Of a DNA stretch of 64,000 nt, positions 34,760 to 42,566 are shown one piece after another. The stretch is from Paraburkholderia panacisoli (lineage in GTDB: Bacteria; Pseudomonadota; Gammaproteobacteria; Burkholderiales; Burkholderiaceae). Every line of letters begins with the position of its first letter. The stretch's first letter is position 1. The translations under genes were made by a program, and so were the position numbers. The stretch is taken from contig NZ_VTUZ01000043.1 in the NCBI RefSeq assembly GCF_008369935.1, positions 19,260 through 83,259 of the forward strand. The letters are read 5' to 3'. The notes beneath the pieces were generated by a model that saw nothing but the letters and a program-made list of their open reading frames with translations, was not told the DNA's origin and did not search any database.

Positions 34760-35590
34760 ATGACACCCACCAAAAGTCCTGTCAATACAGAGGCCGACGC
34801 CTTGTCGCCCGTCGAGGACGGGGCCGGGGCTCACCAGGCCCGAGCGAAGGAAGGCATGGGGGGGCTAGCCAAGGGGCTGGCGATCATCGAGGCGTTCGGT
34901 GCGAATACAACGCGCATGACCGTCTCGGATGCGGCACATCTGGCTGACCTGAGCCGCCCCGCGGCGCGGCGCTGCCTGCTGACGCTCGTCGAGCTCGGCT
35001 ATCTCGCGCACGACGGCAAATTCTTCACGCCGCTGCCGCGCATGCTACGGCTCGGTGGCGCCTATCTCAGCACGTCGTCGCTGCCGCAGATTGCGCAGCC
35101 GCTGCTGGCGAGCGCGCGCGACAAGCTGCAGGAATCCGTCTCGCTGGCCGTGCTGGACGAGGGTTATGCGGTGTTCATCGCACGCGCCGAGGCGGTTCGT
35201 ATCGTGTCGACGGGCGTGAAGCTCGGTGGCCGCCTGCCTGCCTATTGTTCAGCCACGGGACGCGTGCTGCTCGGCGGCCTGCCTGAACAGCAGGTGCGCG
35301 CGCATCTCGCAAGCGTGCCCATGAAGCGGCTCACTAATCGCACGGTGGCAAATCTTGACGGCGTGCTGAAGGCGATCCGGCGCGCCGTTGAGGACGGCTA
35401 CGCGATCAGCGACGAGGAGCTGGAAATCGGTATGTCGGCAATGGCGATACCGGTCAGGAACAGCGCCGGGGAGATCGTGGCGGCGCTGAGCGTGAGCGTA
35501 TTTTCAGGGCGCGTGAGCATCGAAACGTTGCGGGAAAACTTTCTGCCAACGCTGCGTGAAACGGCCGGGCGCCTGCAACGCTCGCTGTAG
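34760..35590 (+). CDS. IclR-family regulator (PcaR/PobR-like)
   Basis: 276 residues: N-terminal winged helix at about 35-95 (GLAKGLAIIEAFG, ARRCLLTLVELGYL) and an effector domain ending SLSV-like (IVAALSVSVFSGRV), with the PAYCSATGRVLLGG and DEELEIGMSAMAIPVRN signatures of the PcaR/PobR/CatR group that senses aromatic acids. The ATG at 34760 has GGAA upstream; a GTG at 34721 is also in frame. Divergent from the dioxygenase alpha gene, which it most likely activates with the substrate as ligand. Confidence 0.9.
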   Translation: MTPTKSPVNTEADALSPVEDGAGAHQARAKEGMGGLAKGLAIIEAFGANTTRMTVSDAAHLADLSRPAARRCLLTLVELGYLAHDGKFFTPLPRMLRLGGAYLSTSSLPQIAQPLLASARDKLQESVSLAVLDEGYAVFIARAEAVRIVSTGVKLGGRLPAYCSATGRVLLGGLPEQQVRAHLASVPMKRLTNRTVANLDGVLKAIRRAVEDGYAISDEELEIGMSAMAIPVRNSAGEIVAALSVSVFSGRVSIETLRENFLPTLRETAGRLQRSL

Positions 35591-35660
35591 GCCGGCTGCC
35601 AACTGCGCGAGCGCGCGTCGTGCAGGCTCGCTGACTTTGCCTGGCAGGAGAAGCTAAGCG

Positions 35661-36446
35661 CTACAACAAGGCGGCAAGGTGACGGCGTGCGATTTCAAGT
35701 TCTGGCAGCAGGTGTTCCACAACGCCTTCGCGCGTCATGCGGCTTGTGGACACCGAAAGGCTCATAGCCGCAATCATTTCACCACGTGCGTTGCGGATCG
35801 GAACGGCGATTGAGCGAATACCGATCTCCAGCTCTTCATCGATGATCGTGTATCCGTGCTTGCCCACAAATTCAATCTCTTTCATGATGCTGCTCGTCGT
35901 AGTACGGGTGTGAGGTGTCAGAGCGGGGCGCGCCATTCTGTTCAGCATGAATCTCACCTCGGCCGGTGGCCGGCCTGACAGCAGAACGCGCCCTGTGGCG
36001 CTACAGTAAGCAGGCAAGCGCGAGCCAACACCCAAACCGCTGGACAGGCTGCGCCGATGCGTTGAGCGCGCGACAAAAACTGCATCCTGCGAATCCAGTA
36101 CGGCGATCGAGGCAGCCTCTTGCGTGCGTTCGCTGGTGATCTCCAGTATGGGTTGTGCGACCTTGGTCAACGGATCTGAGACTACATATGCGTAGCCCAG
36201 CCTGAGAGAGCGCGGCGCCAGGACAAAATCGTGACCTTTCTGCACGGCATAGCCCAGCCTGCACAGCGTCAGCAAACTGCGCCGTACCGAACCCTTCGTA
36301 TGGCCAGTTATCTCGGCGGCCTGTGTCAATGTCAACGGCCCCTTTTTCATACCGAATGCTTCGATGACGGAGAGCCCTTTTTCGAGCCCCATCACGTATT
36401 CCGGTTCGTTTTCCCGGGATTCTTTTCCGCCCGCATGAGACACCAT
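35661..36446 (-). CDS. IclR-family regulator (PcaR/PobR-like), second
   Basis: 261 residues with the same layout: MGLEKGLSVIEAFG, TKGSVRRSLLTLCRLGY, RLPAYCSATGRVLLSG, DEELEIGIRSIAVPIRN. Clearly homologous to the neighbour at 34760 but the two genes converge. GAGGAC precedes the ATG. It is divergent from the SDR/aldehyde dehydrogenase operon at 36621, which is its probable target. Confidence 0.9.
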   Translation of the reverse strand: MVSHAGGKESRENEPEYVMGLEKGLSVIEAFGMKKGPLTLTQAAEITGHTKGSVRRSLLTLCRLGYAVQKGHDFVLAPRSLRLGYAYVVSDPLTKVAQPILEITSERTQEAASIAVLDSQDAVFVARSTHRRSLSSGLGVGSRLPAYCSATGRVLLSGRPPAEVRFMLNRMARPALTPHTRTTTSSIMKEIEFVGKHGYTIIDEELEIGIRSIAVPIRNARGEMIAAMSLSVSTSRMTREGVVEHLLPELEIARRHLAALL

Positions 36447-36456
36447 AAAGTCCTCG

Positions 36457-36493
36457 CGAAATTCGAATTTCGTACAAAAGTCCGGTATCCGGA
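36457..36493. promoter_or_regulatory. two palindromes between IclR and SDR genes
   Basis: CGAAATTCGAATTTCG (36457-36472) is a perfect 16-bp palindrome 10 bases before the IclR start; TCCGG-TAT-CCGGA (36481-36493) follows. Placement fits an IclR operator acting on both divergent genes. Confidence 0.55.
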
Positions 36494-36620
36494 AATTGTA
36501 GTCGGGATCTTTGACTTCTGATCAGGTATGTAGCGAAATACCAGCAAAGGGCCCGCGATTCCTCGATGAACGTCGCCTCACTTGTTGCTACCTGAAGTCT
36601 TTTGGCATGCGAAGGAAACC

Positions 36621-37379
36621 ATGAAACCTGAAATACCCAAGCGCCTTATTGTCACCGGCGGCGCCAGCGGCATTGGATACGCCTTTAGCGAACACCTTGC
36701 ACAGTTGGGGCACCGTGTCGTCATCGCCGACCTGCGTGGCGCCGAAGAGGCCGCGGCACGGCTTCGTGAATCCGGATATCAAACCATCGGCGTGCGCACG
36801 GACGTTGTCAGCGAGGCGGATGTCGCTGATATGACGGCCGCAGCAGTCTCGGCGTTCGGCGGAATCGATGGCCTGGTCAATAACGCCGCACTATTTAGCA
36901 CCCTGACGCTCAAGCCGTTTGAGCAGATCACCAATCAGGAATGGATGCGGGTGATGGAAGTCAACACGCTGGGCCCATTCAACTGTGCCAAAGCGGTGTT
37001 GCCGCAACTGCGCCAAAGCGGCCGGGGGCGCGTGGTGAATATCGCTTCCACCGTGCCGATCAAGGCGCCGCCGAATATGGCGCACTACGTGGCCAGCAAG
37101 GGGGCTGTCATTGCCTTCACGCGCTCACTGGCGCGGGAACTGGCGAAGGACGGCATTACGGTCAATGCGATTGCCCCGGGCTTCACGCTAAGCGACGGCG
37201 TGCTGCAGACTGATCTGCAAGACCGCATTGGTGAAAACGCCCGTACTACCGGCCGCTGTATCCAGCGCGATCAGGTGCCAGCCGACCTCGTGGCGGCGCT
37301 GGCGTACCTGGTCAGTGATGGCGCGGGCTTTGTCACCGGCCAGACCCTCGCCGTCGACGGCGGTAGTGTATTCCTCTAA
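36621..37379 (+). CDS. SDR-family oxidoreductase
   Basis: 252 residues: VTGGASGIG at about 11-19, NNAAL after strand 4, catalytic Tyr/Lys in HYVASKGAV, and VDGGSVFL at the end. An Asp closing strand 2 (VVIADLRG) favours NAD. GAAGGAAA precedes the ATG at 36621. The aldehyde dehydrogenase gene starts 11 bases after its stop, so the pair may turn an alcohol or keto group into an acid through an aldehyde. Confidence 0.88.
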   Translation: MKPEIPKRLIVTGGASGIGYAFSEHLAQLGHRVVIADLRGAEEAAARLRESGYQTIGVRTDVVSEADVADMTAAAVSAFGGIDGLVNNAALFSTLTLKPFEQITNQEWMRVMEVNTLGPFNCAKAVLPQLRQSGRGRVVNIASTVPIKAPPNMAHYVASKGAVIAFTRSLARELAKDGITVNAIAPGFTLSDGVLQTDLQDRIGENARTTGRCIQRDQVPADLVAALAYLVSDGAGFVTGQTLAVDGGSVFL

Positions 37380-37390
37380 GTCAGGCAGCC

Positions 37391-38848
37391 ATGGACACCT
37401 CAACCGCACATTACGAAGCACTTGCCCTCTACATCGGTGGCCGTTTCCTGAGCGCCGATGGGCGGCCCGAACAGGATGTGACCAACCCTGCGACTGGCAA
37501 GGCGTTCGCCCGATTGCCGCACGCTACGCCCCAGGATCTGGACGACGCCGTGAGCGCAGCGGCTGATGCATTCCAGGTCTGGCGGCACACGCCGGCAATC
37601 GAACGCTCAGCGTTGCTGCGCCGTGTCGCCTCGTTGATCCGGGAGCGAGCTCCGCAGATCGCCCGTAACATTACGCTCGATCAGGGCAAGCCTTTGACCG
37701 AAGCCATTCAGGAAGTACAAAGCTGTGCTGAGCACGCTGAATGGCATGCGGAGGAGTGCCGGCGTATTTATGGGCGCGTGATCCCGGCGCGCACGCCGGG
37801 TGTGCAGCAGACGGTCTCCCGTGAGCCCATAGGTGTTTGCGCTGCGTTCACACCTTGGAACTTTCCCTTCAACCTGGCGCTGCGCAAGGTGGTCGCTGCC
37901 TTGGGCGCGGGCTGCACGGTGGTACTCAAGGGCCCGGAGGAGTCGCCAAGCGCAGTGGTGGCGCTGGCGCGCATATTCCACGATGCGGGTTTGCCGGCGG
38001 GCTGCCTCAACGTCGTCTGGGGCGTGCCGTCCGAGGTTTCCAGGCATCTCATCAACGCTCCGGCGGTGCGAAAGATTTCGTTCACGGGCTCAATCTCTGT
38101 CGGCAAACAGCTGGCGTCGCTGGCCAGCGCGCAGATGAAGCGCATCACGATGGAACTTGGCGGACACTCGCCGGTGCTGGTGTTCGATGATGCCGACGTA
38201 GAACAGGCAGCGCGTTTTCTGGCGCGTACCAAGACACGCAATGCCGGTCAGGTCTGCATGGCACCGAGCCGCTTCTTCGTGCACGAAAAAGCCTATGAGC
38301 GGTTCGTGGATGCCTTCGCAGCCGAATACGCACCGCTACGGGTCGGAGACGGCCTCGATCCCCAGACACAGATGGGACCGCTGGCCCACGAACGACGCGT
38401 GGACGCAATGCAGGCCCTGGTGACGGACGCGCAGGAACGCGGCGCATCGCTGGTTTGTGGTGGAAGCCGTCTGGCTGAAACAGGCTACTTCTTCGCCCCG
38501 ACAATCCTCAGCGGCGTGCCCGATAACGCACGCCTGATGATCGAGGAGCCGTTCGGACCGGTTGTGCCGGTAACCAGATTCAGTAGTACTGAGGAAGCTT
38601 TGTCACGTGCCAACGCGCTGCCTTATGGCCTGGCCTCCTACGTGTTCACCAGTTCGATCGCGACCGCCGAATACGTTGCTGGCCGTATCGAGGCCGGAAT
38701 GGTTGGCATCAACCATTTCGGACTGGCTCTGCCTGAGACGCCGCTGGGTGGCGTAAAGGATAGCGGTATGGGCAGCGAAGGAGGCAGCGAGACGTTCGAT
38801 GCCTACCTCGTAACCAAGTTTGTGTCGCAGGCCAGTCGGGTGCCCTGA
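37391..38848 (+). CDS. NAD(P)-dependent aldehyde dehydrogenase, succinate-semialdehyde type
   Basis: 485 residues of the ALDH superfamily with Asn157 (TPWNFPFN), Glu255 (ELGGHSP) and catalytic Cys289 (NAGQVCMAPSR), the last being the succinate-semialdehyde/glutarate-semialdehyde-like NAGQxC form. It oxidises an aldehyde to the acid in the cytoplasm. Co-transcribed with the SDR upstream and probably the cupin 90 bases downstream. The ribosome site is weak, as is common for coupled genes. Confidence 0.9.
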   Translation: MDTSTAHYEALALYIGGRFLSADGRPEQDVTNPATGKAFARLPHATPQDLDDAVSAAADAFQVWRHTPAIERSALLRRVASLIRERAPQIARNITLDQGKPLTEAIQEVQSCAEHAEWHAEECRRIYGRVIPARTPGVQQTVSREPIGVCAAFTPWNFPFNLALRKVVAALGAGCTVVLKGPEESPSAVVALARIFHDAGLPAGCLNVVWGVPSEVSRHLINAPAVRKISFTGSISVGKQLASLASAQMKRITMELGGHSPVLVFDDADVEQAARFLARTKTRNAGQVCMAPSRFFVHEKAYERFVDAFAAEYAPLRVGDGLDPQTQMGPLAHERRVDAMQALVTDAQERGASLVCGGSRLAETGYFFAPTILSGVPDNARLMIEEPFGPVVPVTRFSSTEEALSRANALPYGLASYVFTSSIATAEYVAGRIEAGMVGINHFGLALPETPLGGVKDSGMGSEGGSETFDAYLVTKFVSQASRVP

Positions 38849-38910
38849 CAACAAGGCGGCCGGTATGAATTGTACTTGCCGGCGCCGAACAGGGGAAGTG
38901 AAAGGTGGCG

Positions 38911-39983
38911 GCGTTCGAGAGCAAAAGGAGAGTGACAAATGAGTGGCAAGCCGCATGATGCAGGCCCCCCGCCGGTGCAACTCTGGAGCCGTGACGGATT
39001 TCAGGGGGCCCTGTCGGTGGTGACCCGGCCAACCTACGCGCCTGATTATCTTTCCGTGCAGGGGCCGCACGCACCGCGGCGAGCCGTCCTTGAGCGCTTG
39101 ACGCCTGACGATCAGGACGACCCTGAGGCGCTTCCGACCACCGTGGCGACTTCCAGGCTCGGCGTCAAACTGCATGTGTCGGGACGGCGCAAGCCCATGC
39201 CGTACGTGGTGCGCAATGTCGAAGCGGACGAGATTCATTTCGTCCAATCCGGCACGGTCAGGTTCGAAACGGACGTGGGCTGTCTCACGGCGACGGAAGG
39301 GGACTTCGTCTGCATTCCCCGAGCCGTCGCGTATCGCTATGCACCGACGGGCGATGCCATGCGAAGCATCATCGTCGAGAGTCCTGCGGCCCTGAAGCTC
39401 GCGCCGCCTGCGCCAAGTGGCCTGCTCAACGTTGCGCGGGATCTGAAGTTTGCCGATGTCGACTCCACCATGCCGGCGGGCGGCCCGACGCGGCTGGTGC
39501 TGAAAACCCTCGACCCCGAGAACACGGTCTTCACGATGCCGCATGATCCGCTTGCGCTTGGTGTGCGCTTGTCGGACTCCGTCCCGGTGTGGAAGCTGAA
39601 TCTGGCGAATATCCAGGTGCATGCTTACCTGCCCGAGGGCGGTCCGCCCAGCCAGTTTCTGTCATCCAGCACGGGCGACCTTCTGATGTTCAACCTCAGC
39701 GCGCGTCCCGGCGGGCGGCCACCGGTACACATCAACGCCGATTTCGACGAACTGATCTGTTACGTGCGAGGCCCGGGCGCCTGGGGCGGTTGTACGGAAC
39801 CCGGCACGTTGACCTGTGTGCCAAAGGGGGTCATCCACCACGGGCCGTCGGAGGACGTTGCTGAAGGCTATCAGGCCTGGTTGCTGGAAACACGCGCGAC
39901 GATGCGTTGGACACCGAAGGCCATTGCCGCTTCGGAGCTGATGGAGACGGGCCAATATCGGCCGCATCCGAGTGAGGGCAAAT
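38911..39983 (+). repeat. inverted repeat, right copy (cupin unit)
   Basis: Pairs with 19460-20532 on the opposite strand. Includes the ribosome-binding region and the whole cupin gene. Sequence on either side is unrelated. Confidence 0.9.
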
Positions 39984-39985
39984 GA
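38939..39985 (+). CDS. homogentisate-1,2-dioxygenase-like cupin, copy 2
   Basis: 348 residues, same as the copy at 19458-20504 except for Thr/Ser near residue 17, Val/Leu in the second cupin half (DFDELICY) and the last residues (SEGK against STAK). Two cupin halves with the putative metal site in the second. Same AAAGGAGAG start region. It follows the SDR and aldehyde dehydrogenase and precedes a Gfo gene by 282 bases, so the cupin-Gfo pair is kept in both cassettes and they probably act on consecutive steps. Confidence 0.82.
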   Translation: MSGKPHDAGPPPVQLWSRDGFQGALSVVTRPTYAPDYLSVQGPHAPRRAVLERLTPDDQDDPEALPTTVATSRLGVKLHVSGRRKPMPYVVRNVEADEIHFVQSGTVRFETDVGCLTATEGDFVCIPRAVAYRYAPTGDAMRSIIVESPAALKLAPPAPSGLLNVARDLKFADVDSTMPAGGPTRLVLKTLDPENTVFTMPHDPLALGVRLSDSVPVWKLNLANIQVHAYLPEGGPPSQFLSSSTGDLLMFNLSARPGGRPPVHINADFDELICYVRGPGAWGGCTEPGTLTCVPKGVIHHGPSEDVAEGYQAWLLETRATMRWTPKAIAASELMETGQYRPHPSEGK

Positions 39986-40267
39986 CCGGCGTCACTCGTC
40001 TATCTATCTCAGGCGTAATGGTCAGACGCTCGGACATGCGATCCATCATTGAAGACATCGCCAGCCGTCTCGAGTGAGTGAAGTTAATTCGTTAAGCTTT
40101 TATCCCGCTGTTTCCGGGCTGCATCGAGCGACTCGGTAACGCGTTGCCCGGGTTCCACGTCAAGTGCAAGTCAGGTCGGATTCCGTGCCGTGAGCTGGAT
40201 TCGGTTCGGACCGCACCGGGCAAGACGGCGGCCTGTATACAACCGACTCAATGGTTTCGAGGATGCA

Positions 40268-41377
40268 ATGAAAAAACGTTTTCGAGTAGGGATCGTGGGA
40301 GTGAGCACGGAACGCGGTTGGGGTACGACAGCTCATATTCCCGCGTTGCGTGCGCTGTCCGACGTATTTGAGACCGCCGGCGTAGCGAACACGAGTCTCG
40401 CGAGCGCACAGGCGGCCGCCGCTGCCTTTGGCATTCCTCGCGCGTTCGAGAACGTGGCGGAGCTAGTGGCATCCCGGGATATCGACGTTGTGGCCGTCAC
40501 GGTCAAAGTACCTCACCATCGCGAAGTTGTCGCTGCGGCCTTGGAGGCGGGCAAGCATGTCTACTGCGAATGGCCGCTCGGAAACGGCCTTGCAGAATCG
40601 ATCGAGCTTGCGGAGCTTGCCAGGCAGTGCAAGGTACGGGCAGTGGCGGGCACACAGGCCACCGCGTCGCCCGAGGTCGAACTCGTGCGCAAGATCGTAG
40701 CCGACGGATACGTGGGCGATGTGTTGTCGTCGACCTATCTTGGCAGCGGTCCGACCTGGGGTGACGAAGTCACGCGCGGCGACTCCTACGCCATGGATTC
40801 GCGCAACGGCGCAACCATGCTGTCGATCATTGGTGGGCATGCACTTGCTGCCGTACAAAGTGTGCTCGGTCCCGTCGACGAAGTGGCGGGCGTGGTGTCG
40901 CAGCGCCGGAAGACCGTGCGCATCTTCGAGACAGGCGACACGATCCCGATGCAAACACACGATCATGTGATGGTCAATGCTGTCTTGAAGTCGGGAGCAC
41001 CTTTGTCGCTGGAACTCCGTGGCGGCCTGCCGCGCGGCACGCGGCTGCTGTGGGAGATCAACGGAACGTTGGGCGATCTGCGCATTACTGCGAGGAATGG
41101 TCATGTTCCCGTCATCAATATCACGCCATTGCGCGTGGAGGCTGGCCAGAGGGGTGAGCAGGGGTATAGCGACGTTGAGGTACCAAAGTCGCACTACCTG
41201 GATTTGGTGGATACGGGCCCTGCGCGAAATGTGGCAGCCATCTATCGGCAGATGGCTGAGGACCTGGCTCAGGGGACCAGCACTGCCCCTGATTTCGACG
41301 ACGCGGTCGCCCTTCACAAGGTGATTGATGCCATTGAGAGGTCAGATCAGACACGCAAGCGGGTTCGAATCGACTGA
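40268..41377 (+). CDS. Gfo/Idh/MocA-family oxidoreductase, copy 2
   Basis: 369 residues: FRVGIVGVSTERGW, conserved TTAHIPALRALS and GGLPRGTRLLWEINGT. As in copy 1 the EKP lysine is replaced (YCEWPLGN), so the substitution is a shared trait and not an error. About two-thirds identical to the protein at 17595-18707, far less than the 99% seen for the adjacent cupins. The ATG at 40268 has GAGGATG upstream; an earlier frame start at 40190 has no homology. Confidence 0.87.
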   Translation: MKKRFRVGIVGVSTERGWGTTAHIPALRALSDVFETAGVANTSLASAQAAAAAFGIPRAFENVAELVASRDIDVVAVTVKVPHHREVVAAALEAGKHVYCEWPLGNGLAESIELAELARQCKVRAVAGTQATASPEVELVRKIVADGYVGDVLSSTYLGSGPTWGDEVTRGDSYAMDSRNGATMLSIIGGHALAAVQSVLGPVDEVAGVVSQRRKTVRIFETGDTIPMQTHDHVMVNAVLKSGAPLSLELRGGLPRGTRLLWEINGTLGDLRITARNGHVPVINITPLRVEAGQRGEQGYSDVEVPKSHYLDLVDTGPARNVAAIYRQMAEDLAQGTSTAPDFDDAVALHKVIDAIERSDQTRKRVRID

Positions 41378-41985
41378 TCGGCGTCCAGCTCATGGATTCA
41401 ATGGATGAGCAGCGGCTAATGCCCTTCCTAATGGGAGCTAGTACGCTTGTCTTTGGATCCTCTCCTCGGGCGCGCACATAGCGCCGGGTATTCGAGGCAG
41501 TTTATGACGCAACGGGCGGGGATCAATCTTCGTTTGCTCGCCAGGAATTTCCACTTCGGAACTGCCCTGATCCCGGGGCAGCCTCGGGCGCTCGTTGCGG
41601 GCGAATGAACCGCACCGTCGCAAGGCCGCTACGTGCCCGGCAGCGCGGCGAACCGCCGAGCCTCACATTCATCGGCCGTAAACACGATATCGACGACAGG
41701 CCGAAAACAGTCGGCGTTTCAGTCGTCGCCGCCTCGGCGATCGACAGGCACGATCCCGCGCGTATCCAGCTACGACATGCGCATCTTCTCCGATCTGCGC
41801 GTCGACCCACGAGTCACACTGGTGGCTGGCTCGGCCATTCTTTGCATTGCACCACACCGAAGAAGGAGCAGGTGGTCACGGATTGCAGCGAAGACGCGTC
41901 GCGCAGTCAGTTGCGGCATTGCCGTTCGCAGTTGCGGCCGCATTGAGACGCCACCCATGTGACATCCGTGGCGCGTGCGGCAAGG
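41378..41985. other. gap with no recognisable gene
   Basis: Some 600 bases after the Gfo gene hold overlapping short frames on both strands but no family signal. Probably decayed coding sequence. Confidence 0.35.
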
Positions 41986-42036
41986 CTAGGGAGATTCCCT
42001 AGGGCTCTTGACTTTATTAATTCCAAAACACATCAT
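41986..42036 (+). promoter_or_regulatory. family promoter F with upstream dyad
   Basis: CTAGGG-N5-CCCTAG (41986-42002), five bases, TTGACT (42008-42013), 17-base spacer with CCAAAACA, CATCAT (42031-42036), then TATAAATCGATC. Reads toward the ABC transporter genes with a leader of about 400 bases. Confidence 0.7.
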
Positions 42037-42449
42037 CCTATATAAATCGATCTGCTAATGCATGATCGTATTTGAATTGATGTACCCGGGAGTGCGGGTT
42101 TGGGGATTCGTGCTTTGTCGATGGCGCGAACGGAGAAAGGCCTAACCGGTCTCCGTGCTTGCAGGGCTTCGGGCGGAGGCAAAGGCAATGTAATTCAGCA
42201 GTCGAATTCCAGGCTATTCCGGCAAGTCACACCTCGCCCCGCATTCCTCTGTTTATTGTCGAGCGGTTGCATTCCGCTGTCGAGGCTAAGAATCCGCATC
42301 GCCTGCCGAAATTAAAATTCGACTTAATAGATGTAGGCGCAGATAGATAAAACAACGCGAAATTCGATACAGATGAATTTTGTAAATATTTCGGTGAACA
42401 GAACAATAGGCGTATTGGGCACCATTTGCCCACGACATCGAGGATCAAC

Positions 42450-42563
42450 ATGTCCGACTCGCTTAAGGCCTGGCTGACTGGCAAACAAAACACGGAAGAT
42501 CCGCGCGATTTCGTGGACGCTGCCAGTTCGAGGAAGTCTTTGCACATCAATTGTTCGAGATGA
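42450..42563 (+). CDS. small ORF before the ABC transporter (possible leader peptide)
   Basis: 37 codons starting MSDSLKAWLTGK, with GAGGATCA before the ATG. Its stop lies 3 bases before the ABC start, an arrangement that would couple translation. No family is recognised; it could equally be the 5' end of a lost gene. Confidence 0.4.
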   Translation: MSDSLKAWLTGKQNTEDPRDFVDAASSRKSLHINCSR

Positions 42564-42566
42564 ATC

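Noticed and set aside
41480..41960. Short overlapping frames after the Gfo gene
   Set aside because: None has a family signal, a ribosome site or a consistent start; probably decayed DNA.
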